From contig OZ038383.1 in assembly GCA_964036045.1 (NCBI GenBank), forward strand, positions 6,960,430 through 7,024,429: a stretch of DNA of 64,000 bases, in the 5' to 3' direction. Made by a program: the position numbers and the translations under genes. The stretch is from Eutreptiella sp. 'Long Island Sound 2002' (lineage: Eukaryota; Euglenozoa; Euglenophyceae; Eutreptiales; Eutreptiaceae). A model generated the notes under the pieces. The model had not been told where the DNA came from, did not search any database, and saw only the letters and a list, made by a program, of their open reading frames with translations. Of this stretch, positions 23,226-33,933 are shown in pieces; the first letter of the stretch is position 1, and the number at the start of each line of letters is the position of its first letter.

Positions 23226-24018
23226 GTGCACACGATCAATCATCCGGAGCACTTCCCGGCACCTGTGCGGGAGCGATTCAGGGCTTGGTGTGGCAAGATT
23301 GGTCTCTCCTATGAGCCCAGACACCTCCCCTTTATACTACTCGGTATGGTCAGAACCGCCTCCCTTTCATTCATTGCCTGGTTAGCCAAAGCGTTCTCAC
23401 TATTACGTAGACAGGCACCGCTTGTCAAGCCCCCGGCAAACACAAGTGAACTGCCAGTATGGCACAATGTCTTCTGTCGAAATGAGCACAGACACACGTA
23501 CTACGGTTCCCCCCTCATCAGTCAAGGAGTCACAACATGGGGAGCATTCTTTGGAGAGCACCACCCACGATATCATCGAACGCTTCCATGGACTTGGAAG
23601 CCTGTCTACACGGCAGCACACCGAACCCTAAAAGCGGTCATGTCGCAGGAAATTTTCGACCTTTTAGCCACATGGACCTTGTGTTGGGGTAACAGATTTT
23701 TCTTGAAATTTGTTAGCCCGGATCCTAACACACTAGAGCAGCAGCCTAGCTAGGTCTGGGAGGAATGGGTCAGAGCAAAACTCCACCCAACCACCAAGGA
23801 GTTTGTGCAACGGGCACTGTGGCATAAACTCATGGTCCATGACCGCATTTTTACACTCACAAGCACCACCGACTGCCCCCTCTGTGGAAAAAAAGGAAAC
23901 TGTAAAACACGCCCTGTCAGAATGCAAATTTTACCATGTGATTTTTGACTTCTTAAATAAATCTTGGGGTCCAACCAAGTCCCTGGGATCAATGGACGAC
24001 CCGGATGATAATAGTTGA
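23226..24018 (+). pseudogene. LINE C-terminal region with broken zinc knuckle
   Basis: The frame from 23226 reads through P-V-W-H-N-V-F and G-V-T-T-W-G-A-F to a stop at 23751-23753. In-frame continuation gives an RT-associated zinc-binding stretch ending C-P-L-C-G (23874-23888). A run of seven A (23888-23894) then shifts the frame, and E-T-V-K-H-A-L-S-E-C-K-F follows. Together these form the C-x2-C ... H-x4-C pattern of the zf-RVT knuckle of plant- and protist-type LINEs. The stop and the frameshift inactivate it. Confidence 0.6.
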
Positions 24019-24155
24019 GGCCCCCTAACTGCAAAAGACATGGCCAAGACTAGTCATGAGTTTTACTCGCTCATTCATCGGACTGCAGTGCAGAAGTCAG
24101 TGACTATGGGAACAGAAACCGACGAGAGTCGCCCCCCTCCCCAGACATAGAGAGA

Positions 24156-24209
24156 TAGTACAGTGGCACAACACCCAACGCCAGTCCTCAAGTCGGGGGT
24201 TCGAACCCC
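24156..24209 (+). repeat. tRNA-like Pol III box pair
   Basis: tagtacagtgg (24156-24166) resembles an A-box and ggggttcgaacccc (24196-24209) is a strong B-box, with spacing close to that of a tRNA. The acceptor and D stems do not pair, so I read it as a SINE head or tRNA pseudogene inside the LINE debris. Another B-box (gggttcgaaccc) is at 24807-24818. Confidence 0.35.
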
Positions 24210-25023
24210 AAGTGTGTTTGGTAAGCCCCGAACGTCCCGAACGCTCGTAACTTGTCACTTTGAAGGCTGGAGAAAAAGTGCACGGGTAATGGACATATCG
24301 TTGTGGCACTATAGTGGACAAGCACCCGGCCCTGGGTTCCCTGGGGGTAGGTTCAAACCCGGTTCCCTGGGGGTAGGTTCAAACCCTGGGGGGCTCATAG
24401 TGGTTTGGTTTGGCGACACGGTCCATAGATATCTCCCTCCCGTCGGCCACTTTATGTTTTTCACCGGACGCCACTCAGACACCGGTAGCACGGTGCACGG
24501 CTACATTTTTGACCCCCCCCCCCCAGACTAAAGAGGACACTGCACAAGGAAGGAGCATACCTGAAATGCACTAAGCACACGCGTCACAGTGCTCTTCGGG
24601 TTGGAGGCCAGGCCTGCGGGAGCCTCCCGTGGAGGCGATGGGGCCGGCCTTGCCTTCGGACTCCGTCACGTGATATGAACCAACGGACAGTTCGAGCCCC
24701 AGTGAGGTAAAATGGATAATGGAAGCGGGTGGTTGGGGAAATGGTTATACTGGTGACCGCCAAGCAGCAAACCGGAAATGCACTACACACACGCGCCACA
24801 GAACACGGGTTCGAACCCAGGTCCCGGTTGGGCTGCCGTGGAGCTGTTGCTTTTGTTTTTCTGGGATACACACCTAACCGGTCCAATGGGGGGTGCAGGC
24901 TCTTACCCAAACGGGCCAAGAAACATTCAATAGCCGCTGACTGCGGTGAGCTCAAGGCAACGTTCGGCCCTCGTTTGAGATTTGCTGCAGTGCAGTAGGT
25001 CAAACAATGAACTGAGGTTTGTG

Positions 25024-25084
25024 GCGATGACCATATGCCTGTGACGCAGGGGTATATGTGAGCTCTGTATCCGTTGCTTTATGG
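25024..25084 (+). repeat. LINE 3'-tail family, copy 1
   Basis: Reads cgatgaccatatgcctgtga, then cgcaggggtatatgtgagct, then a final ccgttgctttatgg immediately before the target-site duplication. Copies of the same tail are at 49445-49507, 54675-54736 and 59311-59372. Confidence 0.8.
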
Positions 25085-25122
25085 CCCTTTATACGGTTCC
25101 ACTATGCCCGACCTCGTGGACA

Positions 25123-27769
25123 CAACGCGTGAGATGGCGTTTTGCACATTCCCTGTCACTCAGGGCGTCGCATTTCAGTCACAGTTGCATTGCCTCTGGA
25201 ACGGTATTGTGGTGGCGGTTGTGTCTTCCGCAGGAATACACACCGCCGCAGCCACCCACAGCCCTTCCACCCCCCGCTTTGCACGTATTTGATTCCTTGA
25301 ACGAGGCCTGGTCTCCGTGGCTGCTTTTCGGGCAGCTCCTCGGGCGCAAACCAAGTCGTCCGACAGAAGGCAGCCTGCAGTGCCCGGCCGGGATGGGTGG
25401 TGGTCTGTGCCGTGCCTTGACTGTGGTCGCAGCAGCTGCCCCACATGACACAGTCTGTCTTCCATTTGCACTGACCCCATGAGTGTTCAGTGCGTGGGCC
25501 CAGCCTGCACGTCATTTACGCTCACAGAGGGGCTGCTGCCCACACCGTGCGCGCACCATATGTCCCGGGGGGTCTCCGCAACCCCCGGGTATTCCCCCGT
25601 CCCCCCGCTTAATTTTCCCCAGGGGCTCGGGGGGGGGGGGCTAACAATGCCAAGCCAAAACATCTTGGAGGCTGTTGCATGGTACCGGTGGCGGCGATGC
25701 CCGCCCCCTGTGCAGACCCTGGCTGAGTCACGTCCTCTTTGTCATTTCTTCATTGGATCGCAGACCCATCTGCTTTTCATCCACTAAACGGGGGGGGGGG
25801 GCAAAGGTTGTCCGGGGACTCAGAGCGTGGGGATGCATATCGACGCAACGGGTACAAACGCAACGGCCCCACATTTTCTGTCTCTGGAGCAAGAAGGCCG
25901 TCAAGCAAGTCCCTGCAGATCAGACTGGGGGTGCAGAGGCCAAAGCCTAGCGAATTGTACAGCACCCGTTCTGGTGGTGTTGTCGCACGATGCGGTGCTC
26001 TACAGCAAAATGTCTGGTTCCGCTCCAGAAGATCTGCCCCCCCCCCCCAAAAAAAAAGAACTATAGGTCTGAGCAGGCCCCAAAGAGGCTCCTGGATGGT
26101 TGCTGTTAATTCCTGAAGGGTTTTGGATGACCAGGTCCGTGGTCAGGAGACGATGGACATTTCTCTCGGTCCCCATGGCATGTAAACGGGACCACTGGAC
26201 AATGCAGCCTCAGCAGCGGCAGCGGCTGGTGGCGAGCGAACACGGGACAATCGACAGATGCACGGTCGTGCAGCACTCTCTGAAGTGAAGGCTGAAGCCC
26301 AGTGCAGACTGGGCGGAGGTGTAGTGGAATCGCCATTTGGGGACGATGCGGTCAACGGCACAAGAGCCAAGGGTTTGGCTCCTCCTGCTTCAGTCCGCCA
26401 CCCACTCCTGTTTGTTTGGGCGCAGTGTGCAATGCATGTGGCCGCAAAGGGACCCAAACTGCCCAAGCACCCCCAAGTGAATGATGGCGGGACACGCTCT
26501 GTTTCCGCCGTGGGGCATGCATGCAGCTTCCCTTGGTGCCCTTGTGGACTGCCGCCGCCCCTATTCCGGTGGCCCCGCCGCATTTGTTTGCCTCGACACG
26601 CAATCTCACGGCATCATTTTCTTGCCGGGCACAGTGCGGTTGAGTCTGACATTGGGTAGCTATTTCAAACATCTGTGGGGCATCCTCACCTCACTGAGAG
26701 TGAGGGCATCCCCGAGGGTGGCAGACACAGAGCACAGTGTGTCGTAGATACGTGCCACTGAGTGTACAAGTCCCTGAAGCCTTTGGGGGACAGCTTAGTC
26801 CAGAGCTCCAGTTCACACTGTTTGTCTACCGCTGAACATGTCTGTTTCGTGAGGAGGCCCTGGTGCCATGGGGCTATAAATACACGTGTATATATATGTG
26901 GTAAATGCGGACTCTGCAGCCCCACCCCCCGTGTGGGCATGGGGCTGAAGGCCCCCAATATCCAGAAATATGCACATTTTACACCGGATGCCACTCCATT
27001 TACCTGTGCATCCGCTTACCCATCGACCATAGGAATTGCGGTCTGTAGTCTGTAGACACCGCCTACCCCAAGTAAACGTGGTCTGCTAATTGTAGACACT
27101 GTCTGCATATTGTAGACGCCAATATTCGGCCCCCTTCCCCCCAAAACGTGCCACTAACAGTGTTTACACGTGCGCAAATCAACACTTACGCGGCGTGAAG
27201 CACCGCCGAGTGAGGCGCCAAAGGCGCCGATTTGGGTTCTGGGCGCCGGGGGGGGGGTGTTCGCATCAGCCATATATTTTCAGGCATATGGCGGGTACGA
27301 CGGCAAGGACCAGACGGACTGCATGGGCCCCAGCACTTCATTGTTGGCGTCTTCATCGGCAGGAATCCTCTGTCAGACTTGGGGATTGGGGCAAAGCACA
27401 GACCTGGCACATATTGGGCGATTGGCCCCTGCGAGTGTAGTGAGCACATGACTGCGGTCACACTGCACTGTGGCAGCAAAGGGCCACTGGCTCTGCGGTA
27501 GGAAAGGGTGTGCAGTCCCCTCACACCCACGCGGGCCTTCAGTTCTGGTGCTCATTCCGTCCTCTGCCCCAGTGTGCCTTCAAAGCCCCATCATTGTACT
27601 AAAGCGGTGTTGGCATCCATGAACAATGAGTTTGTGCCTGCTCGAGTTTTGGGTCACTCTACACGAGGTGAGCGGTACATTCGCATTGTGTATGTAAGCT
27701 GTGCTTTACAAAAGACATTGTGGATGACAGTTTTGTTCCCAAAGATAAGAACCCCAGCCTGTCCCTCAG
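25123..27769. other. Intergenic; no gene recognised
   Basis: Poly-G runs at 25629-25640 and 25790-25801, and a GC hairpin (ggcgccaaaggcgcc) at 27214-27228. 27232-27500 has one protein-like frame without splice support. It could hold upstream exons of the terminal exon at 27770, but I cannot join them. Confidence 0.35.
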
Positions 27770-27895
27770 CAGCCATCCCCTAAGCCAGCCCCTAAGCCAG
27801 CCCCAAAAGGCAAGCATGTCCAGCTCTTCAAAATGAAGCGCAAGGTTGGCAAGGGGTTCTATTTGGTGCCTGTCAATAAAAATGCAAGCAACTGA
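27770..27895 (+). CDS. Terminal exon of a small Lys/Pro-rich protein (H-V-Q-L family, copy 1)
   Basis: After the acceptor cctcag (ending 27769) the frame encodes a P-K-P-A-P-K-P-A-P-K linker, then K-H-V-Q-L-F-K-M-K-R and G-K-G-F-Y, with TGA at 27893-27895. The frame is blocked upstream by TAA at 27746-27748, so it must be an exon, not a whole gene. Two similar terminal segments lie at 30491-30655 and about 38220-38430. The shared H-V-Q-L-[FS]-[KR]-[MV]-K core suggests a small gene family I do not recognise. The upstream exons are not identified. Confidence 0.4.
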   Translation, partial: QPSPKPAPKPAPKGKHVQLFKMKRKVGKGFYLVPVNKNASN

Positions 27896-28241
27896 GTGGG
27901 ACCTGAGTTGTGCTGAAGAGAAATTTTTTGTATTGTCGTGTTTTGAGGGGTAAGGTTGGCTTATGTCTGCAATGTGTGTTCCGTGGTATGTGTCACGCGC
28001 AAACACAGGCTTGTCCAAACACCGCAACCCCGTGTTTCTGCACTTTTATCCCATGAACCAGAACCTGCCCAGTGTTAGTGCAAGGGAGCTAGCCTTCGGT
28101 GATGCTCCCTCTGACATGTACAAAGCGCTTCTGTGTGAACGCCCTTCTGCAGTGTTGCTATTTGTACGGTTCTGTTGTTTGTATGTGTATCCCAGCCAAC
28201 ATAAGTGCATTGCCCCGTGGGTCAGTGCTCCTGTGCTTTAG

Positions 28242-28854
28242 ACTCACTGACGGCCGTGGCTTCCGACCCCGATGCAGTGTTGTCTTACGGATGGATCGGC
28301 CCTCCGCCATGCAAGGTAGGTATCGGACTCCCATTACACTGGCCTTGGTGTGGCCAAGCAATGGCATGGCGTATGTGCAACAGCTGCGTGTGATGCACCA
28401 GACGTGCCGCAGGACCTGCTGTACCTGCGCTTGCTGGATGCTCGTCTATACACTCTCCACGCCTACACCAGGTTGTGTGTGACCCAGGGTAACCTGGATC
28501 CCAGTAACCCAGTGATGTGCAAGACCCACATACCCATGCTGGTATGTGACCTCAGTTCCCCCATTGGTGCCAGATGCTGAACCTTCTTTACCCTTCCCCC
28601 CCCGTGTCGTTCCCCACCCCTTGTCGTTCCCCGGGGGGGGGGGGGGTGGGGGACCGTCACTTGGTCAATCCAAAATTTTTCGTTGCGGCTCATTGTGTTG
28701 TTGTGTGGGTGGGTGTGTTGTGGGGCACTACCACTTGCATCCCTTGCACTCATGGCAGGACATTTTGCTCACTTTTGCTGAAATGGAACTTGACAACACA
28801 ACCATGTTTCCCCCTGGGACCAAGAAATTTTACACCGAGCCGGTCAAGGAGTAG
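28242..28854 (+). CDS. Three-exon gene segment, function unknown
   Basis: Exons are 28242-28315, 28413-28541 and 28759-28854. Acceptors are gctttag, gccgcag and ggcag; donors are caag|gtaggt and gctg|gtatgt. Both introns are phase 0 (97 and 217 bases). The joined product is about 98 residues: a segment ending Y-G-W-I-G-P-P-P-C-K, a Leu-rich helical segment (D-L-L-Y-L-R-L-L-D-A-R-L-Y), and a C-terminus ending K-K-F-Y-T-E-P-V-K-E before TAG. Upstream exons are probably missing, since the first listed exon starts at an acceptor. The last residues resemble the end of the 38.4-kb copy (W-H-T-E-P-V-A-Q). The second intron contains a poly-G tract. Product unknown. Confidence 0.5.
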
Positions 28855-29299
28855 GTCTCCGTACATTGGCAGCCCTTTGAACGCATCCTATGCTGAGTGC
28901 TTTCGTTTTATGCTGCAATTTCTGTGCCTGCAAATGTGCATGTACGGTTGGGGTGTGGTCCCCCAGGGGGGGGTGGGGGACCGTCACTTGGTGACCATCC
29001 CCCAGGGGGTGGTGGGGGACCGTCTTCCCTGGGGTGAGGAACGACACGGGGGGCCGAGGGTACATGGATGCGCCCAATGATGCACATGATGACGGCTACA
29101 CACACAGCCCGTTTGACCCTGATACTAACTCCCTTGTTCAACTCTTGCCACCCCCTTGAATAGCCCCCCTGGCCCCCCTCTTTAACAACTCCCCTCCCCC
29201 TGGGGGGTGGGGGTGCCGCCATGACACACACACACTCTCTGACCCACCTGCAGACCCATACAGGCCTTCCTCTATAATATGGCGCCACCCCCCGCCATG
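28855..29299. other. Spacer with repeated GC words
   Basis: Three copies of a short word (gggggaccgtc) occur between 28649 and 29025 inside CCC/GGG-rich hairpin-like sequence. This is similar to 38536-38600 (ggaaccgtcac), so it is probably a dispersed repeat. No gene seen. Confidence 0.4.
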
Positions 29300-29655
<356 letters not shown>

Positions 29656-29679
29656 CGAGGCACAAGCACTCCGACCTCA

Positions 29680-30490
29680 TGGTTTCACTGATGATGTGTA
29701 GGAACTTAGGATGCCGAACCTCGCGGTTTGAGCATGATATTGAATGTCTTGGGCGTCACACGCAGGCGGATATGGCCTGGGCAAACCTGCGATTCGAAAA
29801 GCATCCTACCACGAGGAGCACTTTCCAGGTCTATGATTTGCCCCACTAAAGACAGCATGACTAAGACCACGTTCTGTGCCTACGTGCCTGCCACTGTTGT
29901 GGGCCTCTTGTCCTTCCTCAAGTGCATTGCTATCAGATATGAGCGCTCTGGCCGTACCCAGCTCTACTGGGATTGCCCAGTGTTGCATCTTACATTTCCT
30001 AATGCCTGTATGGATTGTTGCGCCTCAAAGCGCCTCAGAGCCTCCCCACCTGACGCCTCCACCCAGTCTGTGGTAGTTGTAGCCCATGCTCAGGAGGGAT
30101 GAGGTTTGCTGGCCCACAGGTGGTACATAACAACGTGTACAGTGCGGCATGCAGTGCCACTGAGGCCCCTTCCGTGCAGTGCGTGTGGAGTGTGTGTGCA
30201 CCGAAACTATTTGGCTTCCACTTGTGGGACATGAGACATGCGCCCTCTACTGTCCATCCCCACAATTGTGCCATTTGACCTGCATCCTACCATTCCCCCA
30301 CACACTCTGTCCAACGAACACTTCCGTTCGGACCATATTTTTTGAGGACCTCATTCATTCGGTACTGAATTCAGTACCGGGCTCCACAAGCGCGTTTTCA
30401 GGCTAAAGGTTTGGGGAAATGAGGGGCTGTTGTGACGAATCTTGCAGTAATGGTGGGCAAATTTGAGGGAATGGTGTCCCTCAACTACAG
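29680..30490. other. Possible LINE endonuclease start, then unassigned sequence
   Basis: 29696-29735 (ggatgccgaacctcgcggtt and onward) matches 62855-62893, which lies just before the endonuclease frame at the right end of the window. This may be another 5'-proximal copy of that LINE family. No domain follows here. A 20-base perfect palindrome lies at 30360-30379. Confidence 0.35.
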
Positions 30491-30655
30491 GACACCATGA
30501 CTGATTCTCTGCTTGTACCCGGGAGGTGCTATACAAGTGGCACCACCACTTCTGCCCGTGCCAAGAACAAGAAGGGCCCCAAGCCCGGGGAGCATGTTCA
30601 ACTTTTCCGCATGAAGCGGGACCACAACAAGGGCTTCTACTCTATAAAGTGCTAA
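30491..30655 (+). CDS. Terminal exon of a small Lys-rich protein (H-V-Q-L family, copy 2)
   Basis: After the acceptor aactacag (ending 30490), the frame encodes about 54 residues with an internal Met. A basic linker (A-K-N-K-K-G-P-K-P) is followed by E-H-V-Q-L-F-R-M-K-R and N-K-G-F-Y-S-I-K-C, with TAA at 30653-30655. The core and its distance from the stop match the exon ending at 27895. Because acceptor, linker and core are all conserved between the copies, coding is likely. No known domain. Confidence 0.42.
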   Translation, partial: DTMTDSLLVPGRCYTSGTTTSARAKNKKGPKPGEHVQLFRMKRDHNKGFYSIKC

Positions 30656-33519
30656 TTGGAGGCCTTCCCCACATTGTGCTTTGAATGGGCTGGGTAACTT
30701 GTGCCTGGAGATGTGTTACCGCCATTTCACAATATTGTCGCGCGCACAGAACAGTGTGTCTTGCGGACACTCCTTTTCGGACCTATATTTTAAGGACAAA
30801 ATTGTTGGACTGGGCGGAGGGGGGATGCAAACCTCAGCTGGGCACATTTGCTCACCCATCCACCAAATACACTTGACGGCATGGACACCCATGCAAAACG
30901 CAAAAAGCCATAGGGGGCCGCGGGACCAGGCAGTGGCTGTGACCCTACCCCCCTCCACCCATCCAACCCCTGCACAGCTTTTTCCCAGTCAGTTTTGCTG
31001 CTGTGCTAATTTCTGGGCCAGCCCCACCAAAAACCTTTCCCCCATGGTTCCTCGCTCATTGCAATCAGCGTGTCAAGGCAATCATTTTTGAATCATGTAT
31101 TTGGGGGCATCCCCACACTGTCACCACCAGCATAGGCTCCACCCCTAGCCTTTTTGACAAATGGTTTTAGAGTCGGCCACCACTGATCTTCTCCTCCCTG
31201 TGACCTCAGTGTTGTGGTGGAACTGAGGGCGCTACTCTTTTGAGCATTAGGACAGCATGCCCTCGAGGGTAGTTATTCGTTGAAAGGTGGTCTTCGCAAA
31301 TGGTAAGTTTGAGCCACAATCACAAAGATGGTCCTATGGGTGGGTAGGCCACAAAACTTACTATGGGCCACACATTCCTTGGAACAAAACAGTGCAACAC
31401 AGGTATGCCAAGGCAGGTATGCCACAAGTGCCACCGGTCTACTTTCTTGATGTCAAGCAACATTGTTCCAATTAGTAACGGCACAATATGTCCCAGAAAG
31501 AGGGGGGGGGGGAGGCTCTGAATTGCCCACATTCCTGTAGTTGTGGCCACATGCCCCCAGAACCAAGAAAGGCACATACCTCGGGCTACATGGCACAAAA
31601 ACTGATTCTAAGGGCACCTAGTCCCCCCAATTATTGTGCAGCCGAACACCAAAAACTGGCCAATTGCAATCTTGGACTGCCTTAACATGACAACTTGTCT
31701 AGAGTGGGGGGCAGCTGTATGCTCTGACGGTTGAGGGCCAAAATGGGAGCACACGGTGTACCAAGGCCAAAACCGGGCTCTTTCCAAATAGCATCCTAGC
31801 CGATTTGGGATTTCAAAACAAAAAAATTGGGGCTCTTTTGAGCAAGTTGGGGTTTGATATGGCCTCACACACCACTCAAGTAGACTAAAAATGGGTGCGT
31901 GTGAGGCAAAAAATGTGTTCACAATGGGTCAACAAGGCATTTTTGGAAACCCCTCCGCTTTTGGCCTTTTTAGTTATTGGCCGGTATCAAATCTGAAACC
32001 CCAAATACAGCAATACACGTCACATCATGGTGCCTTTTGCACCAACACTATGGGGGCGTATTGCGCGCCGTGTGCGCACCGTGCACGCGTTGTGCACAAA
32101 GTTTGTACAGGACCATACCCGAGCTGCATAGTGGTGCCTAGTACCAGTAACAATGAGCCTTGTTATGCATTTATATGAGCTGCTTGCATGCTTTGCCCTC
32201 ATGTTTTGCATCCTTTCCTGAAGTTTCGTGGTATCTACCAAGAATTTGGATTTGGATTCCGAGTACGAACTATGGCTTGCGATGAGGATGAAACGGAGAG
32301 GTTGCGACCAAATAAGGTGCGGAAGAAGTGGAAGTTGGCATCACAATCGGCAACAAAATCCCAAGCTCCTAGTGTCTCGGAATTATTTCGGACACTGTGG
32401 TGAGGTTGTTGAGACAACTATGAAAAAGGTTCGCGAAGATCTCAATATGGTGGTGGACGAGGTTCGATGGTCTAACTGCTTGAACCATTATAATCATAGC
32501 TCACGTGACCCACTTCACCTACTCTATGCCCATTATCTCGATGGGTGGTGGCCTTGGGTGGCGTGGGGGCCGGGGGTGGGGTGAAACATGAGGATGTCCA
32601 ACATTATGGGGGTGTAGTATGGTCTGTACACGCAAGAATATTGCCAATGGTATCAAAAACCCCCAATTTGTTCCTGTCATGTGCGCGTTGTGCCCGCGCT
32701 GTGTACGCTGTGCCCGCGCTGTGCACATATGCCCCCTATGTGCACGGGGCCGGTCATATTACCCAGGGGCCATGTGAGGTAGGCGGAAGTGAAGGGGTAG
32801 CGCGACGTGTGCAAGTTGTGGCACAGTAGGCGGCCCGTCCTTGACGTCCTAGTCTCGGGCACGTGCATGTGTACCATTGCCACGAGACATCAAACAGGGA
32901 TGGCCCTACCACAACAACACAATGAGGGGGAGTGTGAAGTTGTTGTAACGTTTTCATGCTCTTTGGTGCCAGAATTGGTATTGGCTAGAGTCAACTAAAA
33001 AAAGCGACATCGATGTTTGGCGGCAGGCCCTAAATGCAAAGCCATCAAATGGGGTTTCTCATATTCTCACAATGTTGTGTGGAGCTGAAGAGGATGTTTG
33101 GCGGGTTCATCAACACTTTCGGAGGGCATGGCTTGTTTAGAATTACAGACCATCGATGCATCAAAGGGATCATTTTGATAGATGCAGAAGCCATGGATTC
33201 CGTCCGCCGTACATGTGATGACGTATTGGCGAACATGTGTCTAGAGGTATCATGTATTGTGCATGCATGCCGAGTTTTCATTCGGGTGCCAGGCATGGCA
33301 CACAAAATTCAGTTCCGGGATTCAGTGAAGTAACAGCTTTGTCCTTTTTGATTTCTCAGCCCAACGTGCGTCTAGTCTGCTGCTCCATGCAATTCATGTG
33401 AGTTATTGGCGTGCCATTCATTATTGCATCACATACGTGTGTCTTGGTGATGGATGATGTCATGGGTGATGGAGCTTGTTGCAAAGTACATTACCTATCT
33501 TGAGCTCACTAGGAAGTGG
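30656..33519. other. Intergenic; no gene recognised
   Basis: Long stretch of ordinary composition. GTGCGC-type words cluster at 32050-32100 and 32685-32750 and resemble the 11-base repeat at 48470 and 49208. No domains and no paired splice sites with a convincing frame. Confidence 0.4.
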
Positions 33520-33562
33520 TGAACATTGTCATTTGTCACACATCGACAAATGACAATGTTCA
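33520..33562. repeat. Perfect 18-base-pair hairpin
   Basis: tgaacattgtcatttgtc (33520-33537) is the exact reverse complement of 33545-33562, with a seven-base loop. No terminator-like or RNA-gene context is seen. Confidence 0.9.
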
Positions 33563-33892
33563 GATGGGGGGAGGGTTGACATTGATGGTGGCCGCTTTCC
33601 CTTGCTTTGCATGGTATTGCTTTGCATAGCATTCAACACATGCAAGTACGTGGGGTGTGCCTCAATTGGCGGAGAGAAGCAGTTTCTACTATTCTTCACT
33701 GACGGCGTAGCATGGCAGCGCTTTTCTTGGAGCATGAGAAGAATGACGGATTGGCAATCCTGGCTGCAGTCAAGCAACGAACAACGAGTAGACACAATTG
33801 CTGTGACAAATATGTCCGCCACAGGGTGCACCCAACGCGTGGAGGTCGACAAATAATGCGTTGGTCTGCGCCCCCCAAAAGGTCACGCATTG

Positions 33893-33917
33893 CTTTCTGA
33901 GTGTCTATTTTTTTTCG
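33893..33917 (+). other. Genomic copy of the spliced-leader sequence
   Basis: A 25-base match to the euglenid spliced leader (core gagtgtctattttttttcg), lacking the first three bases as I remember them. It lies 16 bases before the RING ORF start. It is not followed by a GT donor (cgagtg), so it is not an SL RNA gene but a leader already joined to a message. Confidence 0.7.
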
Positions 33918-33933
33918 AGTGCGGCTCGTTACT

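Larger units (their letters stand above)
20718..25122 (+). mobile_element. Decayed LINE with SL-like 5' end and 38-base target-site duplication
   Basis: The sequence ccctttacacggttccacta plus 18 further bases (20718-20755) recurs at 25085-25122 with one mismatch. Directly after the first copy lies agtgtctatttttttcg (20761-20777), the 3' part of the euglenid SL. Directly before the second copy lies a ~60-base tail ending ttgctttatgg that three other insertions in this window share. Between them, in order, are an ORF1-like region, an EEP endonuclease fragment with a Q-E-P-H motif, a long LINE C-terminal region and a C-C-H-C zinc knuckle broken by a poly-A frameshift. Only about 1 kb separates the endonuclease from the C-terminal region, so most of the RT is deleted. 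I infer a 5'-complete insertion of a trans-spliced LINE RNA, since decayed. Confidence 0.65.

Noticed and set aside
24150-24210. Functional tRNA gene
   Set aside because: The A and B boxes are good, but acceptor and D stems do not pair and no anticodon arm forms.
33893-33917. SL RNA gene
   Set aside because: The leader is followed by cgagtgcgg, not by a GT donor, and no Sm site or snRNA-like fold follows.
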